NCBI GenBank assembly: GCA_028564705.1
Contig: JAPXFQ010001531.1
Location: forward strand, 62,001 to 126,000
Length of the DNA: 64,000 bases
Reading direction: 5' to 3'
Source of the DNA: Apricaphanius iberus
Taxonomy: Eukaryota > Chordata > Actinopteri > Cyprinodontiformes > Aphaniidae
The position numbers and the translations under genes are program-made. Each line of letters begins with the position of its first letter. Within the stretch, counting starts at the first letter, position 1. Below, in pieces: positions 62,429 through 64,000 of the stretch. Below the pieces are notes generated by a model that saw nothing but the letters and a program-made list of their open reading frames with translations, was not told the origin of the DNA and made no database searches.

Positions 62429-63130
62429 GCGGATATGGCCAAATTTTGTCAACCACCATAAACAACAACAGAAGAAGAGGAAAGTCTTTATCACTTGTGA
62501 GTGGCTCAAACGAAATACGCAAGAAGTACAATAATGGCGTCAGGCTCGACCGAATCTGGCGGTGCACAAAGCTTGATACCAAAGAGAAATAGTTTGTCAA
62601 TAACACCACCACCACCACCAACCCACCAACACACCACACCACCCACAAACACACAACACCCAACAACCCACCACCAACACAAAACAACAACCCACACCAC
62701 ACACCAACAAAACAACACCACACACAAACCAACCAAAACCCACACACAAACACAAACCCACAAAAACCCACCAACAACCCACACCCCCAACAACACCAAC
62801 CACCCCACCCACCTGTGTGGAATTATTATGGATTAAAAAAGAAGATGCTGCGCAACGTCATGTACTGTGCAGAACCTGCCTTACTACCGTTGCTACCTTA
62901 CGAGGTAACACAACAAACCTTTTTCAACACCTGAAAAACCATCACACGACCATATATGAAAGCTGCATGGCTAAAATGCCAGCCACCAGTGCTTCAACTG
63001 CAACTTCCAGTCGACAGGGGTCGCTGACTGAGCTATTTGAAAGCATCACTCCTTACGAACTCAATTCGAAGCGGCATAACGACATAACTCCAGCTGCTCT
63101 TGCCCTCTCTGCCCCATCCATCACATCCTG
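62429..63130 (+). pseudogene. hAT transposase N-terminus with BED finger, split by an A/C tract
   Basis: The tip TGTAGGGCTGGCGGATATGG precedes a frame at 62501 (ASGSTESGGAQSLIPKRNSL). After the 62602-62813 tract the frame resumes KKEDAAQRHVLCRTCLTTVA and continues RGNTTNLFQHLKNHH and GSLTELFESITPYE. CRTC and HLKNHH give the BED Cx2C/HxnH pattern. Before the tract the code should run into a VWxYxGxKK block; TGTGGAATTATTATGG at 62816 preserves it. The catalytic domain is absent, because LINE sequence follows from about 63130. Confidence 0.75.
62602..62813. repeat. 212-bp tract of only A and C
   Basis: Every base from 62602 to 62813 on the plus strand is A or C. It starts as (ACC)n and then becomes irregular mixes of ACC, AAC, CCA and CAC without fixed period. 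It interrupts the BED-finger coding sequence. Confidence 0.97.
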
Positions 63131-64000
63131 ATGTTCCTATGAACTCAATCCTGATTTTAACAGTAACTTTCATATCGGACTTGGACCTTACCCTACTTCA
63201 TTCATACCTGTTATTGTCAGCAGAGAGCGAAGAAATAATCATAAACTAAGAAAATGCAACCCAAATAATCTTAAACAGTTACTAAAAATCCCACCTACAG
63301 TAAATCATACAGTCACTCCATCACCAACTACTATTAATGTGGCTCTTTTAAATGTTCGCTCTCTGCTGAATAAAACTTTTATAATAAATGACTTTATTTT
63401 AGATAATAATCTTCACTGTTTATTTTGAACAGAGACATGGCTGAGTGCAGAATCCCCTGCTGTTCTTACAGAGGCCTCTCCACCTAATTTTAACTTTTAT
63501 TATTCTACGAGGAGTAGCCAGAGGGGAGGCGGAACTGCTTTTATAAGTTCATGAACTCTTTCCGCCAAACCTGTTTAATTTAATAATTTTACCACCTTTG
63601 AATACACTGCCTCTGTTTTTAGCACTCCTCAGATTTGTTGTGTTACATTTTATAGGCCTCCGAAAAAGAATCCACTTTTTATTCCAGAATTTTTAGAGTT
63701 TTTATCAATTTTACACAACTCTTATGACAGTATAATTTTAGCTGGTGATTTTAATCTACGTATAGATAACCTTTTAGCTCCTTTATCAACAGATTTTTTT
63801 TAAATTTTAAATTATATGGATTTTAACCAACATGTCATGCAGCCAACTCACAACAGAGGACACACTCTGGACTTGGTCATCACGTTTGGCCTGTCCACCA
63901 GTGTGTCCTCTGTTGTTGACTTGGCTGTCTCTGACCACTACTGTGTGTTTTTAATTTTACCAGTTTAATCCAATTAGAGACCTCTGTGAGAACTGTCAGG
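63131..64000 (+). mobile_element. L2-type LINE endonuclease region, decayed, runs off the window
   Basis: Frames read VALLNVRSLLNKTFIINDFI, TETWLSAES, SIILAGDFNLRIDN, then HNRGHTLDLVITFGLSTSV and VSDHYCVFL. These are the ordered AP-endonuclease motifs of L2/CR1-type ORF2. Stops interrupt it at several points (for example after NNLHCLF and STDFF). The RT part would lie beyond 64000. Confidence 0.85.

Noticed and set aside
62406..62836. Several long frames rich in Val/Gly/Trp or Thr/His
   Set aside because: They are translations of the A/C-only tract, which contains no stop codon in any frame.

Overview
The window is vertebrate, and most probably teleost, genomic DNA: AT-rich, intron-rich and dense in transposable elements. 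The only host gene I can support is one multi-exon gene on the minus strand whose exons spell out Abl interactor 2 (ABI2), a subunit of the WAVE actin-regulatory complex. The teleost assignment rests on the mobile elements (Sleeping Beauty-like Tc1, Rex3-like RTE, L2-type LINEs, piggyBac, many hAT and Harbinger copies). No bacterial, CRISPR or rRNA content was seen.

Layout of the host gene, in transcription order from high to low coordinates: exons at 45814-45981, 31043-31219, 25062-25165, 19892-20047, 16104-16228, 11477-11791, 10963-11127, 7790-7870, 7482-7652 and 7043-7218. The stop codon is at 7043-7045, and a probable 3' UTR runs to a minus-strand AATAAA at 4649-4654. Every exon junction has a GT..AG pair, the phases agree, and the exons sum to 1638 nt (545 codons plus stop). 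The first coding exon (about 39 N-terminal residues in human ABI2) was not found, so it probably lies beyond 64000 and intron 1 exceeds 18 kb. The paralogue (abi2a or abi2b) cannot be decided here.

Region by region: 1-3935 holds two decayed PIF/Harbinger copies head to head. They carry transposase and MADF/BESS remnants and, unexpectedly, two histone-type 3' stem-loops. 3985-4199 is an antisense endonuclease fragment of an I/Nimb-type LINE. 4630-46000 is abi2, with introns filled by a Sleeping Beauty-like Tc1 with two nested insertions (8301-10804), a palindromic MITE (about 12755-13290), L2-type LINEs (13585-15095 and 31541-34785), a piggyBac element inside a Tc1 (22157-23304), a Harbinger element with exact TTA duplication (25610-26386), a foldback (26773-27235), a Rex3-like fragment abutting an L2 (34786-35745) and a hAT with perfect 8-bp duplication (42806-43714). 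46396-64000 is intron 1 and possibly 5' flank. It holds more hATs with target duplications (46396-49609 and 54970-57173), two tRNA-type SINEs, two BED-finger hAT remnants, a 212-bp tract of only A and C, and an L2 endonuclease fragment at the right edge.

The transposon genes do not work with abi2; they are mostly broken intronic cargo. Two sit where they could affect splicing: a (CA)n whose minus-strand (UG)n forms the 3' splice site tract of the 16104-16228 exon, and an L2 fragment starting within about 4-14 nt of the 45814 splice donor.
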